Shown here piece after piece: positions 25,015 through 34,481 of a stretch of DNA of 64,000 nucleotides. Positions within the stretch are counted from its first letter, which is position 1, and each line of letters starts with the position of its first letter. Location: contig NZ_CP016618.1 in NCBI RefSeq assembly GCF_002741015.1, positions 648,300 through 712,299 on the forward strand, written 5' to 3'. Position numbers and translations under genes: made by a program. Under the pieces are notes generated by a model. That model was not told where the DNA came from. It saw only the letters and a program-made list of their open reading frames with translations, and did not search any database. The stretch comes from Microvirga ossetica (lineage in GTDB: Bacteria > Pseudomonadota > Alphaproteobacteria > Rhizobiales > Beijerinckiaceae).

Positions 25015-26355
25015 ATGCGCAGCACTCCGCTTTCTGCCGTCTTGCTCCTGATTGTGTCGGCCTCAGCCCTTGCTCAGGTCCAGACCATGAGTCCCGGCTC
25101 CGATCAAGCCATCGGCCAACGCTTCGAGATCAAGGCGGATCAGCTCCCGAAGCCCTTTGAGGGCCCAATTGTCCGCAATTCTCCTCTGATCCTGGACCGG
25201 GAGAATAAAACACCTGTTGTACCAGACGCCTTCGAGGTGTCGCTCTTTGCTGACAAGCTCGACAACCCGCGTCAGGCCCTCGTGCTCCCCAACGGCGATC
25301 TTGCCGTTGTGAGCCAGGGGTCCGGCACCATTTTCATTCTGCGCGATGCCGACCAGAATGGACGCGCCGAATGGATCGAGCGCTTTGCGGCCGGGTTCAA
25401 CAAGCCCAACGGTATAGCTCATCGAAGGGGTGAGTTGCTGGTTGCCGACCAAGAGGGCATCTGGAGCTTGACTTACCAGGATGGGGCCATTCGCAGCCAA
25501 GGATCGCAACCACGCCGTGCGGCTGATGTGCCACCGGAACAGCGCAAGCCCAATCCGGTCATGGATGGCCAGAAACTCATCACCGCCCGTGGCGTGTTCG
25601 GGGTTGTTCAGGGGCACGCCAACCGGGATCTCGAGATCGGCCCGAACGGCCAGCTTTATGCCGGCGTCGGCTCAGCCGGCAATCTGGGTGTCGAGCCTGA
25701 GCCCAAGGCGACGATCCAGAGGTTCTCGGCGGACGGCAAGGAGCAGACGACGATCGCATCGGGTGTGCGCAATCCGGTGGGCTTGGCCTTCCATCCCGAG
25801 ACCGGAGAGCTCTGGGCCACAGTGCAGGAGCGCGACGGCTTCGGCGATGAGCTGGTGCCGGATTACCTGATCCGGGTCCAGGAGGGGGGCTTCTACGGTT
25901 GGCCCTACGCTTACACGGGCAATCATCCTCAGCCCGGCTTTGCCGCCATGGCGCCCGACAAGGTCTCAGCCTCGATCGCTCCTGATCTGCTGTTCGAGGG
26001 GCATTCTGCGGCCATGGACTTCGTGTTCCTGACCGGCGAGCGGGTGCCGCCAGACTACCGGGGCGATGCCATCATTGCGCTCAAGGGATCGTGGAACCGC
26101 TCCAAGCCCACGGGCTACAAGGTGGTGCGGGTGAAGTTTGAGCAGGGCCGCCCGGTCGGCTGGTACGACAACTTCATGACCGGCTTCTGGACAGAAGGAG
26201 ACGATCGCGCCCTGGTGTGGGGCCGCCCGGCCGATGTGGCCCTTGCACCCGACGGCACCCTGTTTGTGGTGGATGACACGGGCGGATCAATCTGGCGCGT
26301 GATCCCCAAGGCGGATCAAGCGGCCACTGGATCGATCAAGCCAGAACGCCCCTGA
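25015..26355 (+). CDS. PQQ-dependent sugar/sorbosone dehydrogenase-like protein, secreted
   Basis: The 446-residue periplasmic protein of the soluble glucose dehydrogenase/sorbosone dehydrogenase fold is a six-bladed beta-propeller. A signal peptide (MRSTPLSAVLLLIVSASALA) is followed by propeller repeats: ALVLPNGDLAVVSQGSGTIF, NGQLYAGVGSAGNLG, GVRNPVGLAFHPETGELWAT, QEGGFYGWPYAYTG, and DVALAPDGTLFVVDDTGGSI near the end. The start at 25015 has GGGAG upstream; an ATG at 24934 is less likely. Family members oxidise sugars with pyrroloquinoline quinone, but many homologues are untested. It stands alone between an IS6 element and IS fragments. Confidence 0.85.
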   Translation: MRSTPLSAVLLLIVSASALAQVQTMSPGSDQAIGQRFEIKADQLPKPFEGPIVRNSPLILDRENKTPVVPDAFEVSLFADKLDNPRQALVLPNGDLAVVSQGSGTIFILRDADQNGRAEWIERFAAGFNKPNGIAHRRGELLVADQEGIWSLTYQDGAIRSQGSQPRRAADVPPEQRKPNPVMDGQKLITARGVFGVVQGHANRDLEIGPNGQLYAGVGSAGNLGVEPEPKATIQRFSADGKEQTTIASGVRNPVGLAFHPETGELWATVQERDGFGDELVPDYLIRVQEGGFYGWPYAYTGNHPQPGFAAMAPDKVSASIAPDLLFEGHSAAMDFVFLTGERVPPDYRGDAIIALKGSWNRSKPTGYKVVRVKFEQGRPVGWYDNFMTGFWTEGDDRALVWGRPADVALAPDGTLFVVDDTGGSIWRVIPKADQAATGSIKPERP

Positions 26356-26489
26356 CGAGCAATCCAGCAGGACGAACAATCTAACCTTGGGGGCGGGAAG
26401 CCGTAACCTACGGTGCAGACGGTTCGTGATCTCAGCCAGATGCGGTATTCTCATGAGCCGTCGTTGGGAGCATTGGCTGGTTCAGGAGC

Positions 26490-26787
26490 TGTGCAATGAG
26501 CAGCGTCCTGATCGCCAGGGCAGAGTAATGCGGCTGACCACCGGGCGTTTGGCGGGGTTCGGCGCGCCGGACGGCAATCGCCTCCTCTGAGGACCAGACC
26601 GTGAGGATTCCGCGCTGGCGCAGGGCCGCGTCATACCCCGCCCAATTCGTGATCCAGTGCCGCTGCTCCAGAATGCGGTGACGGCGAGGAGCATTGGCTT
26701 TGAACGGCACGGCGGATCTTGGCTCAGACGGCGAACAGGCCTCTGCGCTAACCAGCTCCGGTTACCAACTTGCTCATCCGTGCAACA
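26490..26787 (-). pseudogene. IS903-group element, copy 3: 5' fragment only
   Basis: The terminus (TGTTGCACGGATGAG, ~26,787) and the first ~74 codons remain. The peptide starts MPFKANAPRRHRILEQRHWI and reaches GGQPHYSALAIRTLL, then all similarity stops near 26,490. This copy keeps the original reading frame through YSALAIRTLL and so reveals the scrambled segment of copy 1. Its outer end joins directly to an IS6 fragment. Confidence 0.8.
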
Positions 26788-26955
26788 GGAGGCCATCTCC
26801 GCCAGGTCGCGATAGCTGATGCCGTACTTGCAGTACCAGCGGAGGCACAGCAGGATGATCTCGACCGGAACGCGGCAGCGCTTGAGAAGCGACATAGAAG
26901 CGGCTCCTTGACAATCCGCCCCGCATTATACGGCCGGGTTTAATGCAACGGTGCC
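26788..26955 (-). pseudogene. IS6-family fragment (N-terminal end)
   Basis: Terminus GGCACCGTTGCATTAAAC at 26,955 and the first ~35 codons (MSLLKRCRVPVEIILLCLRW, YGISYRDLAEM) match IS6 element A. The IS903-like copy 3 cuts it at 26,788, within the transposase gene. Nothing of the rest survives beyond copy 3. Confidence 0.8.
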
Positions 26956-27044
26956 TTTCTGAGAGCGTTGTAAATGGTTTTGCCACACGAAGACAGATGC
27001 TTCCGGCAGCCCATAATCACAATGAGGAAACGATAGGAATTCCC

Positions 27045-28221
27045 ATGAACCAACCGCAGCGCCGCAATCGCCCTCACGGGCTAGCCACTCGTGCAATCCA
27101 TCTGGGTTACGATCCCCAGACCGAGCAGGGTGCTCTCACGCCGCCCATCTATATGACCTCGACCTACGCATTTGAATCCGCTGAAGCTGGGGCTGAAATG
27201 TTCAAGGGTGAGCGACCTGGCTATATTTACGGCCGCACGCGCAATCCAACCCAAACCATCCTTGAGGAGCGAATGGCCAGTCTCGAAGGCGCCGAGGCAG
27301 GCATGACCACAGGCTCAGGTATGGCCGCCATATCAAGCGTCATGTTGACCCTATTGGACAATGGCGACGAGGTCGTTGTTGATCACACGCTTTATGGAAA
27401 CACCTTCGCTTACTTTACCCAAGCCCTGCCACGCTTCGGGATCAAGGTGTGTGTTGCGGATTTCACAACGCCCGAAGCATTGCAGGCTGCACTAACAGGC
27501 AGAACAAAGGCGATATTCTTCGAGACACCCGCTAACCCGAACCTTCGTGTCATAGACATTGCTGAGATTGCCAAGATTGGCCACAGCGTTGACGCTACAG
27601 TGGTCGTTGACAATACCTTCGCGACCCCTGTTTTGCAGCGGCCTATCGAGCTCGGTGCAGATACTGTTATCCATTCCGCGACCAAGTATCTCGGAGGTCA
27701 TGGAGACCTGATCGGCGGTGTAGTCGTTAGTACGAAGGAAATGATCGCGCGCGTACGTTCAACGGGTCTGCGTTGGATTACCGGCGCTACGCTGTCACCG
27801 TTTAACTGCTTTCTTTCTGCGCATGGAGCGCCACTCGGATTCGGCTCTCCAAATTGCCAAGCGGCTCGAAGGTCATGGCAAGGTAGCGACCGTCTCCTAC
27901 CCTGGTCTTGAATCGTTTCCGCAATATGATCTCGCGCGACAGCAAATGTCTAAGTCTGGCGGACTAATCGCATTCGAACTCGACGGCGGGATGGAACTAG
28001 GTTTAGCGTTCATGAACAAGTTGCGGCTGGTCATCCGAGCCGTCAGTCTCGGTGATTGCGAGACCTTGGTTCAGCACCCCGCGAGCATGACCCATGCCAT
28101 CTATAGCCCCGAGGACCGCGCTAAACACGGGATCAGCGATGGGCTACTGCGGCTGTCGGTTGGTCTGGAGACTGTCGAGGATCTTCTCGATGATGTCGAG
28201 CAGGCGCTCGACTCCCTCTGA
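27045..28221 (+). pseudogene. Methionine gamma-lyase-like PLP enzyme, disrupted by a short deletion
   Basis: The first frame (27045 onward, MNQPQRRNRPHGLATRAIHL) is a Cys/Met-metabolism PLP lyase. It has YIYGRTRNPTQTILEERMAS, VVVDNTFATPVLQRPIELGA and the PLP lysine in SATKYLGGHGD. It runs to LSPFNCFL and then loses homology. A second frame resumes at MERHSDSALQIAKRLEGHGK and continues to the natural end (VEDLLDDVEQALDSL, 28221). The family's usual linker (RGLKTLELR) is missing, so ~34 bases were deleted around 27,815, which also shifts the frame. An intact enzyme would cleave methionine to methanethiol, 2-oxobutyrate and ammonia. Confidence 0.85.
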
Positions 28222-28527
28222 TGTTTTAAGGGTTCTTCTCTATTCGGCGGTTTGAGGTCAAGCGCTTTCAGGCCTTCGACATTCCCGATGTTTGACGTCA
28301 CTCGCGGGTCCTTGCTTCACTTCGGGATCAGCTCTCGGGCTCTCCCAGTATGGGATCAGAAGAATGAGGCAGCCCAATCTGTCGCGCGTTCTGATCGCGC
28401 CAGGCGCGACCGACACAAGAACCCTAGCGAACTCACCTCATCCATCGTCCCGCAAGGGACATCTCTCCACCGGCTGGCGGACCTCGGTTATCCTTCTGTT
28501 CTTGTGACAGGCTGTTCTGGTGAGTGA
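28222..28527. other. Intergenic region, nothing recognised
   Basis: No coding frame stands out. The right part probably includes the non-coding end of the adjacent IS110 element, whose boundary cannot be fixed. Confidence 0.4.
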
Positions 28528-29565
28528 TCAGGCGGTCGCCGTGGCACTCTCCCTGGTCCAGCGGAACTCGGTGCCGTCGCTCCAGAGGCGGTGCATGATC
28601 ACAGCCAAGCGACGCGCCAGAGCCACGATGGCCTTTTGCAGGCCGCGCCGTCGGGCCACATTCACGGCCCAGGCCTTCAGCCAGGACCATTTCTGCACCC
28701 GGGTCAGCAGCACCTGAGCTGCCTCATAGAGTAGCGCTCGCATCATGGCGTCGCCGCACAGAGAGACGCGTCCGATCCGATTGCTCTCGCCGGACTGGTT
28801 GAGAACCGGCGTGAGCCCCAGAGCGGGGCCGACTGCCTTGGAAGTCTTGAACCGCGCCGGAATGTCGATCGTGGCGCTGAAGGCCAGCGATACCACAGGA
28901 CCGACACCGGGGATGGTCATCAGGCGCCGGCAGACGTCATCGTCCCGGACGGTCACCAACACTTTGCGATGCAGGATGGCGAAGCGCTCCCGCAGGCTCT
29001 GACGGGCTTCGAGGAGGCAAGCCATGATCTCGGCCAGCTCCGGTAGTCCCGCCACGAGCTCCCGGATCCGGTCCTCGAACCTGACCTTGCCAATGATCCC
29101 GACCTTGAGCCCAAAGTTGCGCAGCAGACCGCGGATGTCGTTCTCGATGGCAATGGCTTTTTCCTGCAATAACTTGCGAGCTGTCAGCAGGGCGCGTCTG
29201 TTCTGGCTGGTGAGCGTCGTCACATGAACGGGCCGGAACAGGTTGACACGCATCATCTGAGCGATGCCGCGCGCACCGTTGCGGTCGGTCTTGTTCACCT
29301 GCGCCTTCAGGAACGCCTTGGTGTGACGCGTCTCAATGCAAATGACCGGCAGCCCGGCCATGGCCAGCCCGCTGTAGAGCCATTGGGACAGCGGACCGGC
29401 TTCGAGCCCGACCCGCTCGAGCCGCCAGGCTGGATCCCGGAGCAGCTGCGCCAGGTCGTCTGGATGGCTGGTCACCTTCAGTTCGCGACAGACCTTGCCC
29501 GTCTCGTCCAGAATGCACAAAGAAGTCTCTTTGACCGAGACGTCGAGGCCGGCATAATGCTTCAT
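28528..29565 (-). CDS. IS110-family transposase B, intact, different subgroup
   Basis: The 345-residue DEDD transposase starts at 29565 with GGGAGAAG upstream. The N-terminal domain shows YAGLDVSVKETSLCILDETG, VGLEAGPLSQWLYSGL and KTDRNGARGIAQMM. The C-terminal domain has TIPGVGPVVSLAFSATIDIP, NRIGRVSLCGDAMMRALLYE (with the conserved serine) and ARRLAVIMHRLWSDGTEF. It is clearly distinct from element A at 1656-2681. The ~130 bases upstream are non-coding and could hold the bridge RNA known for IS110 elements; this is not shown. Confidence 0.92.
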   Translation of the reverse strand: MKHYAGLDVSVKETSLCILDETGKVCRELKVTSHPDDLAQLLRDPAWRLERVGLEAGPLSQWLYSGLAMAGLPVICIETRHTKAFLKAQVNKTDRNGARGIAQMMRVNLFRPVHVTTLTSQNRRALLTARKLLQEKAIAIENDIRGLLRNFGLKVGIIGKVRFEDRIRELVAGLPELAEIMACLLEARQSLRERFAILHRKVLVTVRDDDVCRRLMTIPGVGPVVSLAFSATIDIPARFKTSKAVGPALGLTPVLNQSGESNRIGRVSLCGDAMMRALLYEAAQVLLTRVQKWSWLKAWAVNVARRRGLQKAIVALARRLAVIMHRLWSDGTEFRWTRESATATA

Positions 29566-29821
29566 GCTGCGCTTCTCCCACCGATGCTTGTGGCTGGTCC
29601 TACCCAGACCACGTTGTACCATCAGCCTGAAGCGCAGCACCTCCCGACAGTCCGGCGGGGTGTGGCGCGAAGCCGATTACCCCATCTGTCGCAACCTCGA
29701 AGTATAGGCATTTTTCGGCGTCATTTTGCGTGATAACAGCGACGCTAAGCCATTGCTTCTACAGCATCCGGCCAGCGTGGACCGGCTAGTATTGACAAGT
29801 AAAATGCGAATTTGCGACCTG

Positions 29822-30205
29822 TGTGGACGCCCGGTAAAACGCAAGACGAATCTTCAGGTTTGATGCAGCGCGTGGTCAGGGCTGACGTGTGCGGCCTCTA
29901 CTTCGGCCGTTCATACGCCGCGGGCCCGGATGGGAGTTCGCGGATCAGGTCCAATTCGGAGCCATGCGAAGGCGCTCGTCACAAAGCTGGTTTTTCTGAT
30001 CCCGTCTCGGTGACCGTTGCGCCATCTCTCTCCTGTGATCTTCTCACGCCTCAACAGCCCCATAGCCGCGAGGGCTTACCCCGCCGCGGCCGGAGCCTAA
30101 CAGATTCCACCTCTTGCCGTCGGACCCAGACGAACCAGGCTATCTTGTTGGCCAGCGCTACCCGCACCGGCATCGGCGGTTTATGCGCGACTATGCGGGT
30201 GTCAC
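29822..30205 (-). pseudogene. Remnant of IS110 element A: transposase C-terminus plus right end
   Basis: Between ~30,055 and 30,205 the minus strand reads AHKPPMPVRVALANKIAWFV then RRQEVESVRL, matching ARKPPMLVRVALANKMARIV of element A's transposase C-terminus. The adjoining 29,822-30,055 matches the non-coding block at 1405-1655. The N-terminal ~85% of the gene is gone. Divergence is considerable, so this copy is old. Confidence 0.78.
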
Positions 30206-30638
30206 TGAGCATTTTGGCCTGAGACAGCAGATTCAATGATTTAAGTGGCTTAATTGTTGGGCCGAGATAAAGGCTCAAGCATTTAATGTGAGATTTTCGT
30301 TGGCGTTGAGCATTTAACGTAAGATCGCAGCGCGAACGTTGCTTGCATTTGGAGTGGGCATGAGCGCCGTCCGCAAACGTGCTTCGGTAGTCGCAAGTGT
30401 TTCTCTAACGAACGGGGCAGGGGAGGGGTGTTCCTGAACGTATCTCACATTAACAGTTAACCTGAGCCTCCGAGATCACGGAGTTTCACGCCAAGATGTC
30501 TGCTCCTGCTCCAAAAGCTGGACTCTCACTTCAGGATGTTCAGCGACACCCGGGTTGATGAGAGCGTCTGTCCCGGATGCAGATGCTGCAATGGCCGACA
30601 ACGCGGTTCACAGCACTCTGGAGGTAGGCGAGGACAGT
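30206..30638. repeat. Non-coding region with terminal-repeat-like motifs
   Basis: TTAATGTGAGAT at 30,283-30,294 recurs as an exact inverse at 30,442-30,453, and a variant direct repeat TTAACGTAAGAT lies at 30,314-30,325. Repeated short motifs at a terminus are a feature of IS21-type ends, so this may be a collapsed element of ~170 bp. No gene is present. Confidence 0.4.
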
Positions 30639-31472
30639 TCACACATGTGCGATGGCAGGCTTTTCGACGATGTAGAAAAATCGCGATAGCCGGCTGCTGG
30701 ATGCCAGCTCAGCCGTCACCGCGAGGAAGTTCTGGCGTTGCGAAAACCATTCTAAGCCCTCTGTCTTTGCTAACTCGGAGGAGCGCCTTTCCCGCGCCAC
30801 ATGCAACCGGGTTGCAAGATCCGCGGTGGCTCGAGTCCGATCGTCACAGCGTTGCAGGACGAGACCGGCCGCCGCCACTGCGGTTTCATTTAATCCCGGT
30901 GGCACAAGCAGAAAGCCCCCTTGTGATGCTCGAATCTCAAATTCGTCCTTTGAGATAGCTCCGGTCAGAACGGCGGCATCGGTGAAGAGCAATAGGCCTC
31001 CAGGCCGCAGCAATCGCGACCAATCGGCTAGGATTGCGAACCGATCCCCAAGATGAAGCACTGCATCAATGCAGACTACGACATCAAACGCGTCATTCTC
31101 GAAGGGCAGCGCGTTCCGACAGTCGAGCGTGAGAAAGCGGGCTTTTTCAGAGAAGCCGCGCTCTGATGCGAGACGCTGGGCTTGTGCAATGGCGGAGGCT
31201 TCGATGTCAATGCCGGTCAGTGTGCAGCCGGTCGAGGCGACAAGCGCGAGCGAGGGCCCGCCGGATCCGCAGGCGACATCGAGGACGTGGCAGGGGCTGG
31301 AACGACTGCACAGCTCAGCGATTTGGGCCTGTTCGTCAAGGGTCCGCCACCCCAGTTGACCTAGGTCCTCTCCATAGACCTCGCGCCGGATCTCGGCCGA
31401 GATATCGCTTCCAAAGCGTGTGTACTGCTGGGGGTAAAACTCATATTGCCGATCGGCCCGATCCTCGGTCAT
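30639..31472 (-). CDS. Class I SAM-dependent methyltransferase
   Basis: The 277-residue protein has the Rossmann-like methyltransferase fold. Motif I is HVLDVACGSGGPSLALVAST and the acidic loop is TLTGIDIEASAIAQA. Motif II/III follows in FDVVVCIDAVLHLGDRFAIL and LRPGGLLLFTDAAVL. The layout resembles small-molecule N- or O-methyltransferases such as the glycine/sarcosine type, but the substrate is not readable. Its ATG overlaps the stop of the truncated ABC ATPase frame by four bases, so it was probably the second gene of an operon whose first gene is now broken. Confidence 0.85.
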   Translation of the reverse strand: MTEDRADRQYEFYPQQYTRFGSDISAEIRREVYGEDLGQLGWRTLDEQAQIAELCSRSSPCHVLDVACGSGGPSLALVASTGCTLTGIDIEASAIAQAQRLASERGFSEKARFLTLDCRNALPFENDAFDVVVCIDAVLHLGDRFAILADWSRLLRPGGLLLFTDAAVLTGAISKDEFEIRASQGGFLLVPPGLNETAVAAAGLVLQRCDDRTRATADLATRLHVARERRSSELAKTEGLEWFSQRQNFLAVTAELASSSRLSRFFYIVEKPAIAHV

Positions 31473-31834
31473 GGTGATCGTCCCTCGCAGGAACCTGGAT
31501 CAAGCAGACACGATACGCCGAGCTTCATGATCGCACTACGGAAGAGTTCGACTGGTGTTTGATCTTTAGTCAGGCAGCTCCTTATCACTGATACGATGCG
31601 GGCGTGGCGATATTGGTCGACGCAAGGGATTGCACGGAGCCAGATCTCACCGCTGTCGGCATCGTCGAGGCCGGCAACCAGATGCAAGAGGGTGCTGTTT
31701 CCGCTCCCGGATTGGCCCATCAGGGCCACGCTGGACCCGGGTTCAAGCGTCAGGTTGACTCCCTTGAGCACCGTCAGCAGCCCCTGAGGTGTGCGAGAGC
31801 TCTTCCTGAGATCGAAGATCTTAAGCAAGGGCAT
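31469..31834 (-). pseudogene. ABC transporter ATPase, N-terminal fragment with altered Walker A
   Basis: Residues 1-~72 (MPLLKIFDLRKSSRTPQGLL, VNLTLEPGSSVALMGQSG, LLHLVAGLDDADSGEIWL) match MacB/LolD-type ATPases. The Walker A reads GQSGSGNST, with asparagine in place of the invariant lysine. After EIWLRAIP the sequence no longer belongs to an ABC protein (CVDQYRHARIVSVIRSCLTK) and the frame ends at 31469. Signature, Walker B and H-loop are absent. The gene is inactive twice over. Confidence 0.75.
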
Positions 31835-32017
31835 GGCAGGTTCTGTCGCATCTAACAGATCTAAGCCGACGACCGAAAACGGACAGGGATTTACCCTAAG
31901 CGGACTGATCGAGATTATCCTCCTGCGCGAAATCCGTGGCTGAGGTGCGGAGCGGTCGGAACCCGTCCTGCATAAGTGAGGGACTTGCCTGTCGTCCTGC
32001 TGTAGGTTGTGTTGCCC

Positions 32018-34477
32018 CTACGTGGCTCCTGGGGCATCAGAGCCTGACAAAGTCTCTTTGAGAGTTCGAGGTGTTTCGGTCATGAGCGTCAGTGCCGCAA
32101 CAGCATAGAGCGCGAGGGCCAAACAGACGACGAGAGTTAGACCGATATGCATCGCAAGGATACTCGCAAGGACAGCCCCGACCACTGAGGCACAGCCATT
32201 GATGCCCCAAGCCCATGGCACCAGGTCAGGGGCCTCTGCGGATATCCGCTCCAAGCCAAGTGGGAACGGGAGACCCATCGCGAAGCCCAGTGGTGCGATC
32301 AAGACAAGGGCTATTGCTGTTTTGAGTGGAGCGGGCAAGCTGACAAGGCTCGGCAGCAGAACAGGCAATCCAATCAGATAGATCCCGGCGAACGCGATGA
32401 TGCCTACCACAGCAATCACAATGACCGCCTGTCTTCGCGAAGCGAGGGGTGCCGCGATGCCACTCCCAAGACCAGCGAAGACCAGGAAGGCCGCCAACAC
32501 CACTGCTATCGCCGCTAGGGGATGACCAAGGAACAATGTAAAGCGCTGGATGAAGCTGATTTCGATAAACATGAACCCAAAGCCAAGAGCCGAAAAGTAA
32601 AGCACGACCTGCCACCGTGCCACGGCTCCAGGCTTGCGATTCGAGTGTTTGGCGCGCAACACCGCCAGCGGCAACAGGATGAGGACCAAGCTCGCGATCG
32701 CTGATTGCAGGAGTGTGGCGAGCAAGACCAAATACCCCGCATCCACTTGGGTCAGCCCACCTTGCGCGCGTTGGGCCAAAAGCTCGGGCAGCAATGCCCA
32801 TTTGAACGAGCGGAAAAAGTAGGGCCGGTCATCGGTTGCCGGCACGATGTAGAACCTGTAGTCGTTCAGAAAACGCTCCCGTGCCGGGCCAAGCACCGCC
32901 ACGGCGGCGCGGTACAGGTAGGGTTCGGCCACTTGGTTGAAGCGGTTCGCCTCTGCCTCGGCCATACCCGGATACCAAGCCACGTCGAAGGAACGGGCTA
33001 CGGCGAAAGCTCGGATCGCGGCAATATCGGCGGCATTGAAGGGCCCATTCTTCATCAAGAGTGTTGCCGTGTTCCAGCTATGGATCATCGCCAGCTGAGC
33101 GCCGGGGGATGAGACACCCCTTTGCTCGAGAGCCACAGCGGCGGTGGCGAACAGTTTTATGGCATCGCGGGGCGGCGCGAGCAGCCAGCGCGTGATGGCC
33201 AGCAGCCCGCCAGGGGCGAGATGCCCGTAATAAGCCTGAAGCGCCTCCACCGTGTAGAGTGGACTTTCCCCAAGAGCCTGAACACCTGCCGCCGCCGCCG
33301 TGAAGGAATCGAGAAGTGCCAGCTGGATCAAATCCCAACGCTGCCTGCTCGCCTCCACGAAGCTGCGTGCCTCGGCGATGTGCACCGTGACACCCTCGCG
33401 CTGATAGATCCCTCCGGCGAAAGCCGAGAATGGCCCACGCACCAGGTCGACCAGATCTGGGTTGAGCTCAAGCGCGTCGATGCGTGCTGCGTCATGGTAC
33501 AGAGCATTCAGCACGTCGGCGCCCCCTCCCGCTCCCAGGATGAGCGTGCGTGGCGCCTTGAGGAGGTGGTACGGGAGCGCTGTGGTCTGCTGATCGAGAA
33601 ATTCGAGCGCACTCTTGTCCCCCGTAGAGCGGGTGATGAACGTCGGCGCTTCGGCATCCGTGAAGACACCCAACTGCATGGGCGGCTCCGACATGGCGCT
33701 GAGGCTGAGCCCGGGAGCATAGCGAAATGGAACAACCGGGCTCTCGACCACTGTCAGCAGCCCCAGTGGATTAGACCGCTGTGCCAGGACACGGGCATCC
33801 GGTGCTGTCAAGGCTACGCTCAAGCCCTTGTACGGTGATGGCTGTAGCTGCAGCCACGAAGACGGCCAAGCGACCGTTGAGATCACCGCAAGAGCAGCCA
33901 ACGCGGCAGCCGAACGGCGAGCGCCACTGTCCAAAGCGGCAAGTGTCGCCGCAACGAAGCCCAGGCCGCCAATGATCCGCAGGCATTCCTGCGGCGGGAG
34001 CACGTACAGCAGGGCGACAGTCAGCAGCGCACCGGCACCGGCGCCGAGCAGGTCCGCGCGGTAGATCGTGGCAATCCGATCGCTGTAGTGAATGAAAGCC
34101 AGCCCAATCGCGGCACCGGAGGCAAAAAAGGGCAGAGCCAGCAACAGGTAAATCCGCGCCAGATGAAGCTGCTGGTGGACATCCCAGATCACCTCGAGCG
34201 GATTGAACGGCACCCGCTGTGCGAGTGCAAAGCCTCCGACAGTGGAGATCGCGAACAGCACGGCGCAGCCGGTGAAGCCGAAGCCAAAGGATGATGAGGT
34301 GCGCGCTCCTCGCGCGAAGGCCAGGGCCGTGCCGCTGGCGCCAATCCCGAGCAGCGCCACGCTGATCATCATGTAGGCGAAATGGTGCCAGAGCAGGATT
34401 GAGAACAGGCGCGCCAGCAGGATCTCGTATGCGAGGGCAGCGCCTGCGAGAATGCCGATGGCAATCAAGAGTGCCAT
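32018..34477 (-). CDS. Large membrane protein with spermidine synthase-like domain
   Basis: The 819-residue protein has an N-terminal set of ~6 membrane helices (residues ~1-200, starting MALLIAIGILAGAALAYEIL). A soluble Rossmann domain follows at ~300-470 with APRTLILGAGGGADVLNALY and RIDALELNPDLVDLVRG, as in spermidine synthases and SAM methyltransferases. A second block of ~7 helices (~580-800) ends it. Such MFS-like/spermidine-synthase hybrids are widespread and mostly uncharacterised. It lies five bases after the exported isoaspartyl methyltransferase gene, so the two are an operon. Whether it binds decarboxylated SAM or SAM is not clear. Confidence 0.82.
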   Translation of the reverse strand: MALLIAIGILAGAALAYEILLARLFSILLWHHFAYMMISVALLGIGASGTALAFARGARTSSSFGFGFTGCAVLFAISTVGGFALAQRVPFNPLEVIWDVHQQLHLARIYLLLALPFFASGAAIGLAFIHYSDRIATIYRADLLGAGAGALLTVALLYVLPPQECLRIIGGLGFVAATLAALDSGARRSAAALAALAVISTVAWPSSWLQLQPSPYKGLSVALTAPDARVLAQRSNPLGLLTVVESPVVPFRYAPGLSLSAMSEPPMQLGVFTDAEAPTFITRSTGDKSALEFLDQQTTALPYHLLKAPRTLILGAGGGADVLNALYHDAARIDALELNPDLVDLVRGPFSAFAGGIYQREGVTVHIAEARSFVEASRQRWDLIQLALLDSFTAAAAGVQALGESPLYTVEALQAYYGHLAPGGLLAITRWLLAPPRDAIKLFATAAVALEQRGVSSPGAQLAMIHSWNTATLLMKNGPFNAADIAAIRAFAVARSFDVAWYPGMAEAEANRFNQVAEPYLYRAAVAVLGPARERFLNDYRFYIVPATDDRPYFFRSFKWALLPELLAQRAQGGLTQVDAGYLVLLATLLQSAIASLVLILLPLAVLRAKHSNRKPGAVARWQVVLYFSALGFGFMFIEISFIQRFTLFLGHPLAAIAVVLAAFLVFAGLGSGIAAPLASRRQAVIVIAVVGIIAFAGIYLIGLPVLLPSLVSLPAPLKTAIALVLIAPLGFAMGLPFPLGLERISAEAPDLVPWAWGINGCASVVGAVLASILAMHIGLTLVVCLALALYAVAALTLMTETPRTLKETLSGSDAPGAT

Positions 34478-34481
34478 GGCC

